DNA from: Bin103 sp002238925
Lineage (GTDB): Bacteria; Spirochaetota; Spirochaetia; SZUA-6; Bin103
Assembly: GCA_965208065.1 (NCBI GenBank)
Contig: OZ242313.1
Coordinates: 620,001-684,000 of the forward strand
DNA: 64,000 bases
Reading direction: 5' to 3'
Below, piece by piece: positions 8,605 through 16,150 of this stretch (the first letter of the stretch is position 1; each line of letters opens with the position of its first letter). Both the position numbers and the translations under genes were made by a program. A model generated the notes under the pieces. That model was not told the origin of the DNA. It was given only the letters and a program-made list of their open reading frames with translations, and searched no databases.

Positions 8605-9576
8605 TCAAGCGGTAGGCGGCTGTACGGCGTTTCGCGTCAGGGTGGCCAGCAGCAGCGCCCGGGCGGTGTGCTTGCGGTTTTCCGCCTGTTCCCACACCAC
8701 CGAGGCGGGCCCCTCGAACACCTCCTCGGTGACCTCGTTGCCCTTCACCGCCGGCAGGTCGTGCATGAACACGCAGCCGGGGTTGCCGGTGCGGGCGAGC
8801 AGGGTGCTGTTCACCTGGTAGGGAGCCAGCAGCGCGTAGCGCTCGGCCGACTGCTCCTCCTCGCCCATCGACACCCATACGTCGGTATACACGGCGTCGG
8901 CGCCGGCCACCAGCCCGGTGCCGGAACCGCACTCGATGCGGGCGCCGCTGGCTGCCGCGTACGGCGCGCACTGGCTGCGCAGAGCGGCGGGGGGCGCCAG
9001 CTGGTCCGGGCCGACGGCGGTGAAGTGCACACCGGTCAGGCTGCACCCGATCATCAGCGAGCTCGCGATGTTGTTGCGGCAGTCGCCCACGTAGGCCAGC
9101 TTGAGGCCGGCCAGGCGGCCGAAGTGCTGCTCGAGCGTCATCAGGTCGGCGAGCACCTGAGTGGGGTGGCGGGCGTCGGTCAGGCCGTTGTACACCGGCA
9201 CGCCGGACAGGCGGGCGAGCGCCTCCACGGTTGCCTGCTCGAAGCCGCGGAACTGGATGGCGTTAAACATGCGGCCGAGAATGCGCGCGGTGTCTTCGAG
9301 CGACTCCTTGGCGCCGAGGTGGATGTCGTCGGAGCCGAGGAACACCGGGTGGCCGCCCTCTTCGCCGAACGCGGTGTCGAACGCGCAGCGGGTGCGGGTG
9401 GAAGGCTTCTCGTACAGCAGCGCCAGGCTCATGCCGGCGAACCGCTGCTGCACGGTGCCGGCGCGCCGGTCCTTCCTGGCGCGGTGAGCGAGCGCCAGCA
9501 GCAGGCGAATGTCGGCGGGCGAAAAATCGCTCAGCGTGAGCAGCGAGCGTCCATACAGGTGAGCGGTATCATCCAT
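8605..9576 (-). CDS. argF: Ornithine carbamoyltransferase-family protein
   Basis: Transfers a carbamoyl group from carbamoyl phosphate to ornithine or a related amine. The 323-residue product shows the carbamoyl-phosphate site KPSTRTRCAF, the conserved NGLTDARHPTQVLADLMT and the C-terminal half with VYTDVWVSMGEEE. The usual OTCase motif HCLP near the C-terminus reads HDLP here (FMHDLPAVKG), so the Cys that contacts ornithine is replaced by Asp; this may alter substrate choice (for example an N-modified ornithine or putrescine). The ATG at 9576 has GGAG upstream; upstream in-frame codons extend toward the tRNA. No other arg genes are in the window. Confidence 0.85.
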   Translation of the reverse strand: MDDTAHLYGRSLLTLSDFSPADIRLLLALAHRARKDRRAGTVQQRFAGMSLALLYEKPSTRTRCAFDTAFGEEGGHPVFLGSDDIHLGAKESLEDTARILGRMFNAIQFRGFEQATVEALARLSGVPVYNGLTDARHPTQVLADLMTLEQHFGRLAGLKLAYVGDCRNNIASSLMIGCSLTGVHFTAVGPDQLAPPAALRSQCAPYAAASGARIECGSGTGLVAGADAVYTDVWVSMGEEEQSAERYALLAPYQVNSTLLARTGNPGCVFMHDLPAVKGNEVTEEVFEGPASVVWEQAENRKHTARALLLATLTRNAVQPPTA

Positions 9577-9672
9577 GATTGGCTCCGCGGAGTTGCGAAA
9601 TAGAGGCTGGACGTTACCGGATGAGCCGCCCGCGCCGCAAGAGGGTCCGTACAGCCGTACATGGGATCGCAG

Positions 9673-9702
9673 TTGACAGCAGGGGCCGAATCGAGGCAAT
9701 TT
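9673..9702 (+). promoter_or_regulatory. Candidate promoter of the tRNA-Leu gene
   Basis: A perfect -35 hexamer TTGACA lies at 9673-9678, and a weak -10 (CAATTT, about 9697-9702) follows with 18-bp spacing, just before the tRNA start at 9712. Strong -35 elements close to tRNA genes are usual; the -10 is poor. Confidence 0.35.
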
Positions 9703-9711
9703 GCCCCGTCC

Positions 9712-9796
9712 GCTGCGGTGGTGGAATTGGTAGACACGCTAGCTTGAGGGGCTAGTGGGCGTTTAGCCCGTGAAGGTTCAAGTCCTTTCCGCAGCA
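9712..9796 (+). tRNA. tRNA-Leu (anticodon GAG)
   Basis: The sequence folds as a class II tRNA: acceptor stem GCTGCGG pairs perfectly with CCGCAGC, D arm GTG/CAC, anticodon stem CTAGC/GCTAG (9739-9743 with 9751-9755) and loop TTGAGGG giving anticodon GAG at 9746-9748. A long variable arm (TGGGCGTTTAGCCC) follows, as expected for leucine, then a T arm GAAGG-TTCAAGT-CCTTT. The discriminator is A at 9796; the next bases are ACC, so the 3' CCA is not genomically encoded. Confidence 0.95.
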
Positions 9797-9820
9797 ACCC
9801 CCTGCAGCCGCCCCGGTGCG

Positions 9821-10783
9821 CTACGGGATAAGCAGCAGCTTGCCCGCGGTGGTGCGGCCCGCCAGGTCGGCATGCGCCGCGGCCGCCTCCGCGAGCGGGT
9901 ACTCGCGGTGAACCAGCACGTCCAACTCGCCGGCCGCAACCCAGGAGAACAGTTCCGCACTGCGCGCCGCGAGTTCGCCGGGCTCGGCAATGTAGTCGGC
10001 CAGCGACGGGCGGGTGAGATACAGCGAGCCGCCCTGCGACAGCATCGCCGGCTCGAAGCCGGTCACCGGACCGCTCGACTGGCCGTAGCTCACCAGCACG
10101 CCGCGCCTGCGCAGCGCCGCCAGGGAGCCGCCGAAGGTGGCCTGGCCAACCGAATCGTACACCACGTCGACGCCGGCGCCGCCGGTGAGCCGCCGCACCT
10201 CATCGGGTACGTCGCCGTAGTCGAGCACGTGGTCGGCGCCGAGCGCGCGCACCATGGCCGCCTTCGCCGGCGTGGAGCAGGTCGCCAGCACGGTGGCGCC
10301 GCGGTGCCGCGCGGCCTGCACCAGGAGGCGGCCGACGCCGCCCGCGGCTGCATGCACCAGCACCGCGGAGCCGGGCGCAAGCGGCGCGCTCGCGGTAACC
10401 AGGTAGTGGGCCGTGAGCCCCTGCAGAAACACCGCCGCCGCCAGCCTGGTGGACAGCCCGGCGGGCAGCTCGACCACCATGCGCGCCGGCACCACGGCGT
10501 ACTCGGCGTAGGCGCCCACGGTCATGGCGTAGGCCACGCGCATGCCCGGGGACACGGCGGTCACGTCGCTGCCGACGGCATCGATCACCCCGGCACCCTC
10601 CATGCCGGGAGTGAATGGCGTGGCCACGGGGTAGAGACCGGTGCGCTGGTAGATGTCGATGAAGTTGACACCCGCCGCTTCAATCTTGACGCGGACTTCC
10701 CGCGCGCCCGGTTCGGGTAAGGGTAGGTCGGTCATCCGGAGGACCTCGGGCCCGCCGGGCCCGGCAACTTGTACCGCCCGCAT
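9821..10783 (-). CDS. Quinone oxidoreductase, zinc-independent MDR family
   Basis: The 320-residue product is a medium-chain dehydrogenase/reductase resembling NADPH:quinone oxidoreductase (Qor). It starts MRAVQVAGPGGPEVL, has the GroES-like N-terminal half (VKIEAAGVNFIDIYQRTGLY, PGMEGAGVI) and the cofactor-binding VHAAAGGVGRLLVQAA. Catalytic and structural zinc ligands of alcohol dehydrogenases are absent, consistent with the Qor branch. It lies 3 bp downstream of nrdB on the same strand, so it may be cotranscribed with nrdAB; a functional link is not evident. True substrate unknown. Confidence 0.88.
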   Translation of the reverse strand: MRAVQVAGPGGPEVLRMTDLPLPEPGAREVRVKIEAAGVNFIDIYQRTGLYPVATPFTPGMEGAGVIDAVGSDVTAVSPGMRVAYAMTVGAYAEYAVVPARMVVELPAGLSTRLAAAVFLQGLTAHYLVTASAPLAPGSAVLVHAAAGGVGRLLVQAARHRGATVLATCSTPAKAAMVRALGADHVLDYGDVPDEVRRLTGGAGVDVVYDSVGQATFGGSLAALRRRGVLVSYGQSSGPVTGFEPAMLSQGGSLYLTRPSLADYIAEPGELAARSAELFSWVAAGELDVLVHREYPLAEAAAAHADLAGRTTAGKLLLIP

Positions 10784-10786
10784 CGG

Positions 10787-11800
10787 CTAGTCCCAGTCGA
10801 GGGCGCCGGCCGGCTGGTACTCGGTTACCCGGGTCTCGAAAAAGTTCTTCTCTTTGTTCAGGTCCATCGTGTGGCTCATCCAAGGGAACGGGTTGTCGGT
10901 TTCGTACTGGCGCGGCAGGCCGATCCGTTCCAACCGCCGGTCGGCGACGTACTCGACGTAGCGGGCAAACTGCACGGCGTTGATGCCGAGCAGCCCGTCG
11001 GGGCAGGCGTCGTGGGCGTACGCCTGTTCGAACTGCACGCCGCGCCGTACCAGGTCCACCACCTCGGCCTGCAGCTCCGCCGACCAGGCGGCCGGATAAT
11101 CCTGCCTGATGGTGTTGATCAACTCGCAGCCGAACGCCAGGTGCACGCTTTCGTCGCGCATGATGAACTCGAACTGCTCGCCGATGCCGATCATCTTGCC
11201 CTGCCGCTTGAGCGCCAGCATCATGGCGAACCCGGCGTAGAAGAAGATCCCTTCCATGATCACGTAGTAGCCGATCAGGTCACGCAGGAAGCGCTGCACG
11301 TTGGTGGTGCGGTCGGCCGCGGCCGGCGCGATCAGGTCAAAGGACGGATCGAAAATCGACCGGGTGATTTCGATCACGAACTGGTCCTTCTCGCGGATGC
11401 TCGGAATGGTGTGGTACATGGTGTAGATCCGGTCCGGATCGAGGCCGAGCGAATCGCTGCAGTAAATGAAGGTGTCGGTGTGGATCGCCTCCTCGAACGC
11501 CTGCCGCAGCAGGTACTGGCGGCACTCGGGGTTGGTGACGTGGCGATACACCGCGAGCACGATGTTGTTGGCGGTCAGCGACTCGGCGGTGGAGAAGAAG
11601 CCGAGATTCCACAGAATAAGACGCCGCTCGGTGTCGCTGAGCACGTCCGGGGCTTTCCACTGCTCCACGTCCTTCTGCATCGACACCTCTTCCGGGACCC
11701 AGTTGTTGGCTACCCCATTCTTGTAGAACTCGCGTGCCCACGGGTAGGTAAGCGGGAGAATCTTGTTGGGGTCGGTGGCGGAGGCGCCGATGATCGGCAT
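10787..11800 (-). CDS. nrdB: Ribonucleotide reductase beta subunit, subclass Ic (Mn/Fe, no tyrosyl radical)
   Basis: Partner of NrdA in making deoxyribonucleotides. The 337-residue product matches the Chlamydia-type R2: FFSTAES (Glu73 where class Ia has Asp), QAFEEAIHTDTF (Glu104, His107, and Phe111 at the position of the radical Tyr), and later EGIFFYAGF, RDESVHLAFG and DLNKEKNFFETRV. In Chlamydia trachomatis R2 the matching residues are Glu89 and Phe127, with identical 38-residue spacing, and the oxidant is a Mn(IV)/Fe(III) centre. It starts three bases after nrdA stops. The cofactor assignment is inferred from these residues. Confidence 0.95.
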   Translation of the reverse strand: MPIIGASATDPNKILPLTYPWAREFYKNGVANNWVPEEVSMQKDVEQWKAPDVLSDTERRLILWNLGFFSTAESLTANNIVLAVYRHVTNPECRQYLLRQAFEEAIHTDTFIYCSDSLGLDPDRIYTMYHTIPSIREKDQFVIEITRSIFDPSFDLIAPAAADRTTNVQRFLRDLIGYYVIMEGIFFYAGFAMMLALKRQGKMIGIGEQFEFIMRDESVHLAFGCELINTIRQDYPAAWSAELQAEVVDLVRRGVQFEQAYAHDACPDGLLGINAVQFARYVEYVADRRLERIGLPRQYETDNPFPWMSHTMDLNKEKNFFETRVTEYQPAGALDWD

Positions 11801-11803
11801 GGT

Positions 11804-14743
11804 TTACTGACACACCTCGCACGACTCGTCGTCGAGCTGGCAGGCCTGCGGGGTCGGGAGGGCGTCGTGCAGCGCTTCGGGATCGGCCACGGCCGTGGCC
11901 GCGGCGCCCGCGGCTGTCGCCGCCGGGGAACTCACGGCCGCGGCGTTCACGGCCGGGGTCGTCACGGCCGGGGCGCTCACCGCCGGCGCGGCGCCGTTGG
12001 CGGCGCCGTTCCGGGCCGGGTCCGGCGCGGGTGCGGCGCCGGGGCTGTCCGCGGTGCCGTTGCCGCGCCGCTGCGTGTAGCCGTAGGCGGAGCCGAGGGT
12101 CGCCTTCTCCACCTGCGACGCGGCCATGGTGCGCAGGTAGTAGGTGGTCTTCAGGCCGAGTTGCCACGCCAGCTGGTAGATGTCCGACAGCAGCCGGCCC
12201 GACGTTCCCTGCATGAATATGTTCAGCGACTGGCTCTGATCGAGCCACTTGCCGCGCACCGCCGCCAGCCGCAGGTACCACAGCGGATCGATTTCGAACG
12301 CCACCTTGTACTTGCGGCGCAGGTGCGGGGACAGGTCGTGCATCTGCTGCAGGCTGCCGTCGTGGAACTTCAGTTCGTCGGCGGTTTTCTGGTTCCAGTG
12401 CCCGGCGGTGCGCAGGTCCGCCACCAAGTAGGGATTGATCACCGTGAACTCGCCGCTGATGTTGCTCTTCACGTAGATGTTCTTGTAGGGCGGCTCGAAA
12501 CTCGGGAAGCAGCCGGCGATGTTGGAGATGGTCGCGGTCGGTGCGATCGCCATGGTGTTGGAGTTGCGCATGCCGTGGCGCGCCACGTGCTCGCGGACCG
12601 GCGTCCAGTCCAGCGCGCCGCCGGCCTCCACCGCCAGCGCCATGCCGCGCTCCTCCTCCAGCAGTGCCAGGGTGTCGTGCGGCAGCACGCCGCGGTCCCA
12701 CTTGGAGCCGGGGTAACTTTCGTAGGTGCCGCGTTCGGCGGCGAGCCGCGAGGAGGCAAGAATGGCGTGGTAGGAGATCGACTCCATCATGCGGTCCACC
12801 ACGGTCATGGTGTCGGGGTCCTCGTACGCCAGGTCGAGCTTGAACAGAGCATCCTGCAGGCCCATCAATCCGAGGCCGACCGGCCGATGGCGCAGGTTGG
12901 AGTGCTTCGCCTCCTCGGTGGGGTAGAAGTTGATGTCGATCACGTTGTCGAGCATGCGCATCGCCACGGTTACCGTGTCGGCGAGCAACTCCTCGTCCAC
13001 CCCGTCGGCGCTGACGTGGTTCTCCAGGTTCACCGAGCCGAGGTTGCATACCGCGGTCTCGCTATCGGAGGTGTTGAGCGTGATCTCCGTGCACAGGTTG
13101 GAGCTGTTCACCACCCCGGCGTGGTCCTGCGGGCTGCGGATGTTGCACGGGTCCTTGAAGGTAATCCAGGGATGCCCGGTCTCGAACAGCATGCTGAGCA
13201 TCTTGCGCCACAGCTTGACGGCCGGCAGCGTGCGGTGGCGGCGCAGCTTGCCGGCGCGCGCCTGTTCTTCGTAATGGCGGTAGCGCTGTTCGAACTTGCG
13301 GCCGTAGAGCGCGTGCAGGTCGGGGGTCTCGTCGGGCGAGAACAGGGTCCACTCCTGGCCGGCGAGCACCCGCTTCATGAACAGGTCCGGGATCCAGTTG
13401 GCGGTGTTCATGTCGTGGGTGCGGCGGCGCTCGTCGCCGGTGTTGCGGCGCAGATCCAGGAAGTCCTCGATGTCGAGGTGCCAGGTTTCCAGGTAGGCGC
13501 AGGTGGCGCCGCGGCGCTTGCCGCTGCGGTTGATGGCCAGCGTCACGTCGCTGGCGATCTTCAGGAACGGCACCACGCCCTGGCTCTCCACGCCGGTGCT
13601 GCGGATGGCGGCGCCGGTGGCGCGGATGTTGCTCCAGTCGTTGCCGAGCCCGCCCGACCACTTGGACAGCTGCGCATTGTCGGAGAACGCCTTGAAGATG
13701 CTGCCGAGGTCGTCGCCGACCGTGGTCAGGTAGCAGGAACTGAGTTGCGGGTGGTTGGTGCCGGCGTGGAACAGGGTCGGCGTCGAGGGTACGAAGCGCA
13801 GGCTCGAGATCAGCTCGTAGAACCGGATTGCCTGCGCCTCGCGATCCTGCTCCGGCAGTGCGATGCCCATGGCGACGCGCATCCAGAACGCCTGCGGCGT
13901 TTCGATGACCGCACCGTCGACGCGGGTGAAGTAGCGCTCGTACAGCGTCTGCACGCCCATGTACAGGAACTGGCCGTCGCGTTCCGGCCGCAGCGCGGCG
14001 CTCAGGCGCTCGAAGTCGTAGTCGAGCAGCCGCTTGTCGAAGGTGCCGGCGTTCACGCCGCGGCGGATGCCGTCGCGGAACGCGCTCCGGTAGTCGGCGT
14101 CGAGGGTGTCGGCGGCCAGCGGGGCGCCGATCACCTCCTTGTAGATGCGGCGCAGGAACAGGCGCGCGGCGAGCCGGCTGTAGGCGGGATCGCGCTCAAT
14201 GAAGGAAGCGCTCGCGAGCAGCAGCGCCTTCTCGATTTCGGTGCTCGCGATGCCGTCGTAGATGTTGCGGATGGTCTCGCGCGCCACCTCGTCGACGGCG
14301 ATCGACGCGGCCGGGGCGGCGCCCTGCGCGGCGTCGCGGATGGTGCGCGTCAGCTTGGCGATGTCGAACAGCACCACCCGCCCATCGCGGGCGCGTACGG
14401 TGAGCTTGCCGAGCAGCGACTGCTCGGCGACCTGGTCCTTGTGCTGTTCGCGCGCCTGCTGGCGCTCGGCCCGGTACAGGATGTACGCCTTGGCGATCTC
14501 GTACATTCCGTTCTTGACCAGGTGTTTCTCGACGATGTCCTGGATGTTCTCGACGTTGGGGTACAGTTCGGTGAAGCGGGTATCTATTTCGCCCACCACG
14601 GCCGCCACCACCGAGCTCAGGGTGCCGTTCTCGAGCGTGCCCCACTGGTCAGGGGGAGCGGTAGCCCGTATGGCTTTCGATATCGCGACACGGATCCGGC
14701 CGCCGTCAAAGTCGACGACCTCTCCGGTCCGCTTGATGACCAT
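11804..14743 (-). CDS. nrdA: Ribonucleotide reductase alpha subunit, with two ATP-cone regions
   Basis: Catalytic subunit reducing ribonucleoside diphosphates. The protein of about 979 residues begins MVIKRTGEVVDFDGGRIRVA, an ATP-cone; a second cone-like segment (LTVRARDGRVVLFDIAKLTR) follows at about 115-210. Catalytic motifs include NLCTEITLN, CNLGSVNLENH and APTATISNIAGCFPSFEPPY. A low-complexity Ala/Pro linker of about 70 residues joins the barrel to the redox tail ending CEVCQ. The ATG at 14743 is preferred because GAGGTGA precedes it; a GTG at 14752 is an alternative. The ribosome binding site overlaps the stop of the upstream RHH-like gene. Confidence 0.96.
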   Translation of the reverse strand: MVIKRTGEVVDFDGGRIRVAISKAIRATAPPDQWGTLENGTLSSVVAAVVGEIDTRFTELYPNVENIQDIVEKHLVKNGMYEIAKAYILYRAERQQAREQHKDQVAEQSLLGKLTVRARDGRVVLFDIAKLTRTIRDAAQGAAPAASIAVDEVARETIRNIYDGIASTEIEKALLLASASFIERDPAYSRLAARLFLRRIYKEVIGAPLAADTLDADYRSAFRDGIRRGVNAGTFDKRLLDYDFERLSAALRPERDGQFLYMGVQTLYERYFTRVDGAVIETPQAFWMRVAMGIALPEQDREAQAIRFYELISSLRFVPSTPTLFHAGTNHPQLSSCYLTTVGDDLGSIFKAFSDNAQLSKWSGGLGNDWSNIRATGAAIRSTGVESQGVVPFLKIASDVTLAINRSGKRRGATCAYLETWHLDIEDFLDLRRNTGDERRRTHDMNTANWIPDLFMKRVLAGQEWTLFSPDETPDLHALYGRKFEQRYRHYEEQARAGKLRRHRTLPAVKLWRKMLSMLFETGHPWITFKDPCNIRSPQDHAGVVNSSNLCTEITLNTSDSETAVCNLGSVNLENHVSADGVDEELLADTVTVAMRMLDNVIDINFYPTEEAKHSNLRHRPVGLGLMGLQDALFKLDLAYEDPDTMTVVDRMMESISYHAILASSRLAAERGTYESYPGSKWDRGVLPHDTLALLEEERGMALAVEAGGALDWTPVREHVARHGMRNSNTMAIAPTATISNIAGCFPSFEPPYKNIYVKSNISGEFTVINPYLVADLRTAGHWNQKTADELKFHDGSLQQMHDLSPHLRRKYKVAFEIDPLWYLRLAAVRGKWLDQSQSLNIFMQGTSGRLLSDIYQLAWQLGLKTTYYLRTMAASQVEKATLGSAYGYTQRRGNGTADSPGAAPAPDPARNGAANGAAPAVSAPAVTTPAVNAAAVSSPAATAAGAAATAVADPEALHDALPTPQACQLDDESCEVCQ

Positions 14744-14753
14744 CTGGCTCACC

Positions 14754-15014
14754 TCAGGTACCCCCCCGCCGTAGCGCGTGTTCTGGAAAGAGCTCCCGCT
14801 GACCTACGGCGGTGTCCGGGGCCGACCGGGCGGCGGCATCTGGTTCTATGACCGGCAGATACGTGCCATCGTCGATGGCGCGTTCCACGTCGGCCTCGAT
14901 AAGTTGTATGAGCCGTCGAGTCATGGAGGTACCGCGCAGCGCGCACACCGCGTGAAACTGGTCGCGCAGCCGTATTGGCACCTGTCTGAGGTTTATGGCC
15001 CCGTAGGCGCGCAT
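14754..15014 (-). CDS. Small ribbon-helix-helix-like protein upstream of nrdAB
   Basis: An 86-residue basic protein. Its core, NLRQVPIRLRDQFHAVCALR then GTSMTRRLIQLIEADVERAI, looks like the strand-helix-helix of Arc/MetJ/CopG regulators: a short strand with alternating residues, a helix, and a second helix. The tail is loosely structured. The start is firmly marked by AGGAAGGAG five bases before the ATG. Its stop codon overlaps the nrdA ribosome binding site, so translation of nrdA is probably coupled to it. Five 9-bp iterons cover its promoter, which suggests autoregulation and control of nrdAB. No family name can be assigned from sequence alone. Confidence 0.75.
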   Translation of the reverse strand: MRAYGAINLRQVPIRLRDQFHAVCALRGTSMTRRLIQLIEADVERAIDDGTYLPVIEPDAAARSAPDTAVGQRELFPEHALRRGGT

Positions 15015-15074
15015 TTCGCTCCTTCCTGTTTTCCTGCCGCGGACGCCGTTACTACAAGCGCCTGAACCGACAGG

Positions 15075-15119
15075 GTATCAACCGTATCACTTGTATTATC
15101 GGTAGTCAATGTGATTCAT
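15075..15119. repeat. Five 9-bp direct repeats (iterons) over the RHH-nrdAB promoter
   Basis: Read on the plus strand, units start every 9 bp at 15075, 15084, 15093, 15102 and 15111: GTATCAACC, GTATCACTT, GTATTATCG, GTAGTCAAT, GTGATTCAT. The first positions (GTATYA) are the most conserved and the last two units are degenerate. Such short phased repeats are typical operators of ribbon-helix-helix repressors, and the unit GTATCACTT contains TATCACT, which fits the heptad bound by omega-type RHH proteins. They overlap the likely promoter. Confidence 0.6.
15081..15109 (-). promoter_or_regulatory. Candidate promoter of the RHH-nrdA-nrdB unit
   Basis: On the minus strand TTGACT (15109-15104) and TACGGT (15086-15081) are spaced by 17 bp. 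The -35 is good, the -10 weak, as expected for a regulated promoter. It lies inside the iterons, about 65 bp before the RHH-like start. Confidence 0.4.
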
Positions 15120-15229
15120 CCTGAGCGGACGCGGAAATTTTCCCCTGGCTTGCTGCCTGTCCTCACCCGGCTCTGCGTTCCAACCCAGGCGCCGTTGCTT
15201 CAACGTAACTATTGGTATGAAAATATTTA

Positions 15230-16150
15230 CTAACCGTCCACCAGATCGGGATGGCCGGCGATGCAGACGAGGTTGCCGGCGCGGTGCAGGAATTGCTCGG
15301 CGGCCAGGTCGGCCAGCACCGCGGCGAGCCGGTCGTCGGGGCAGTGCTGCTGCAGTTCGGCGGTGGTCAGGCAGTGGTGCTCGGTGAGCAGGCGCAGCAC
15401 GCGCCCGCGCAACTCGCGGCGGGAGCCGGCGAACGGGGTCTGGCGGCTGTAGTGGGCGCTGCGCCGGTTCGGGTTGCCGGGAAGGCGGCCGAGTGCGGCT
15501 CCCCAGTCCATCAGCGCGTGGTACCAGTGCCGCGGCTGGCGGCGGTCGACGGTGCGCGCCACCAGCGGTAGCAGCGCCGCGTCCGGGACGGTGGCGGCGG
15601 CGGGGAAGAACTGGTGCAGGAACACGCGCCGGATGTTGGTCTCGATGAACGCCGCCGGTTGCGCGAAGGCAAACGCCAGCAGGGCGCCGGCGGTGGACGG
15701 CCCTACCCCCGGCAGGCGCAGCAGGGCGTCGCGGTCGGGCGGCAGGGCGCCGCCGTGTTCGCCCACCAGGACGCCGGCGGCGCGCTGCAGCGCCAGCGCG
15801 CGGCGGTTGTAGCCGAGGCCGCTCCACCGTTCCAGGACGGCGGCCAGCGGCGCAGCGGCCAGGGTGGCGGGGTCCGGGAAGCGGGCGAGGAAGCGCGCGT
15901 AGTGGTCGAGCACGCGCGTAACCTGGGTCTGCTGCAGCATTACCTCCGATACCAGGATGGCGTACGGATCGCCGGTTTCGCGCCACGGCAGGTGCCGGTA
16001 GTGGCGCCGCCCGTGCCAGCAGACCCGGCGCCGGAACCGTACCAGCGCGGTTTCGTCGAGCACGACCGGGGCGGCGTGCCGCTTGCTCGCGGCAAGCGGC
16101 GGGCCGTAGTTTGAGTCGGCGCGGTCAGCGCGCGCCACGGTTGTACCCAT
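15230..16150 (-). CDS. mutY: MutY-like HhH-GPD DNA glycosylase lacking the iron-sulfur cysteines
   Basis: MutY removes adenine mispaired with 8-oxoguanine. The protein has the glycosylase core: LPWRETGDPYAILVSEVMLQ with the conserved Glu in SEVMLQQTQV, and the helix-hairpin-helix LPGVGPSTAGALLAFAF. The usual catalytic Asp position reads Glu (FIETNIRRVF), and the four cysteines of the [4Fe-4S] loop are absent; the region instead reads SAHYSRQTPF. FeS-less MutY homologues are known. There is no MutT-like C-terminal domain of full size. The start is uncertain: the ATG at 16150 overlaps the divergent gene's ATG in CCATGG, and the conserved part begins well inside. Confidence 0.82.
   Translation of the reverse strand: MGTTVARADRADSNYGPPLAASKRHAAPVVLDETALVRFRRRVCWHGRRHYRHLPWRETGDPYAILVSEVMLQQTQVTRVLDHYARFLARFPDPATLAAAPLAAVLERWSGLGYNRRALALQRAAGVLVGEHGGALPPDRDALLRLPGVGPSTAGALLAFAFAQPAAFIETNIRRVFLHQFFPAAATVPDAALLPLVARTVDRRQPRHWYHALMDWGAALGRLPGNPNRRSAHYSRQTPFAGSRRELRGRVLRLLTEHHCLTTAELQQHCPDDRLAAVLADLAAEQFLHRAGNLVCIAGHPDLVDG

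Noticed and set aside
10769..14851. 1,360-codon open frame on the plus strand
   Set aside because: It is antisense to qor, nrdB and nrdA. Long open frames on the opposite strand are common in GC-rich genes, and its residues show no family features.
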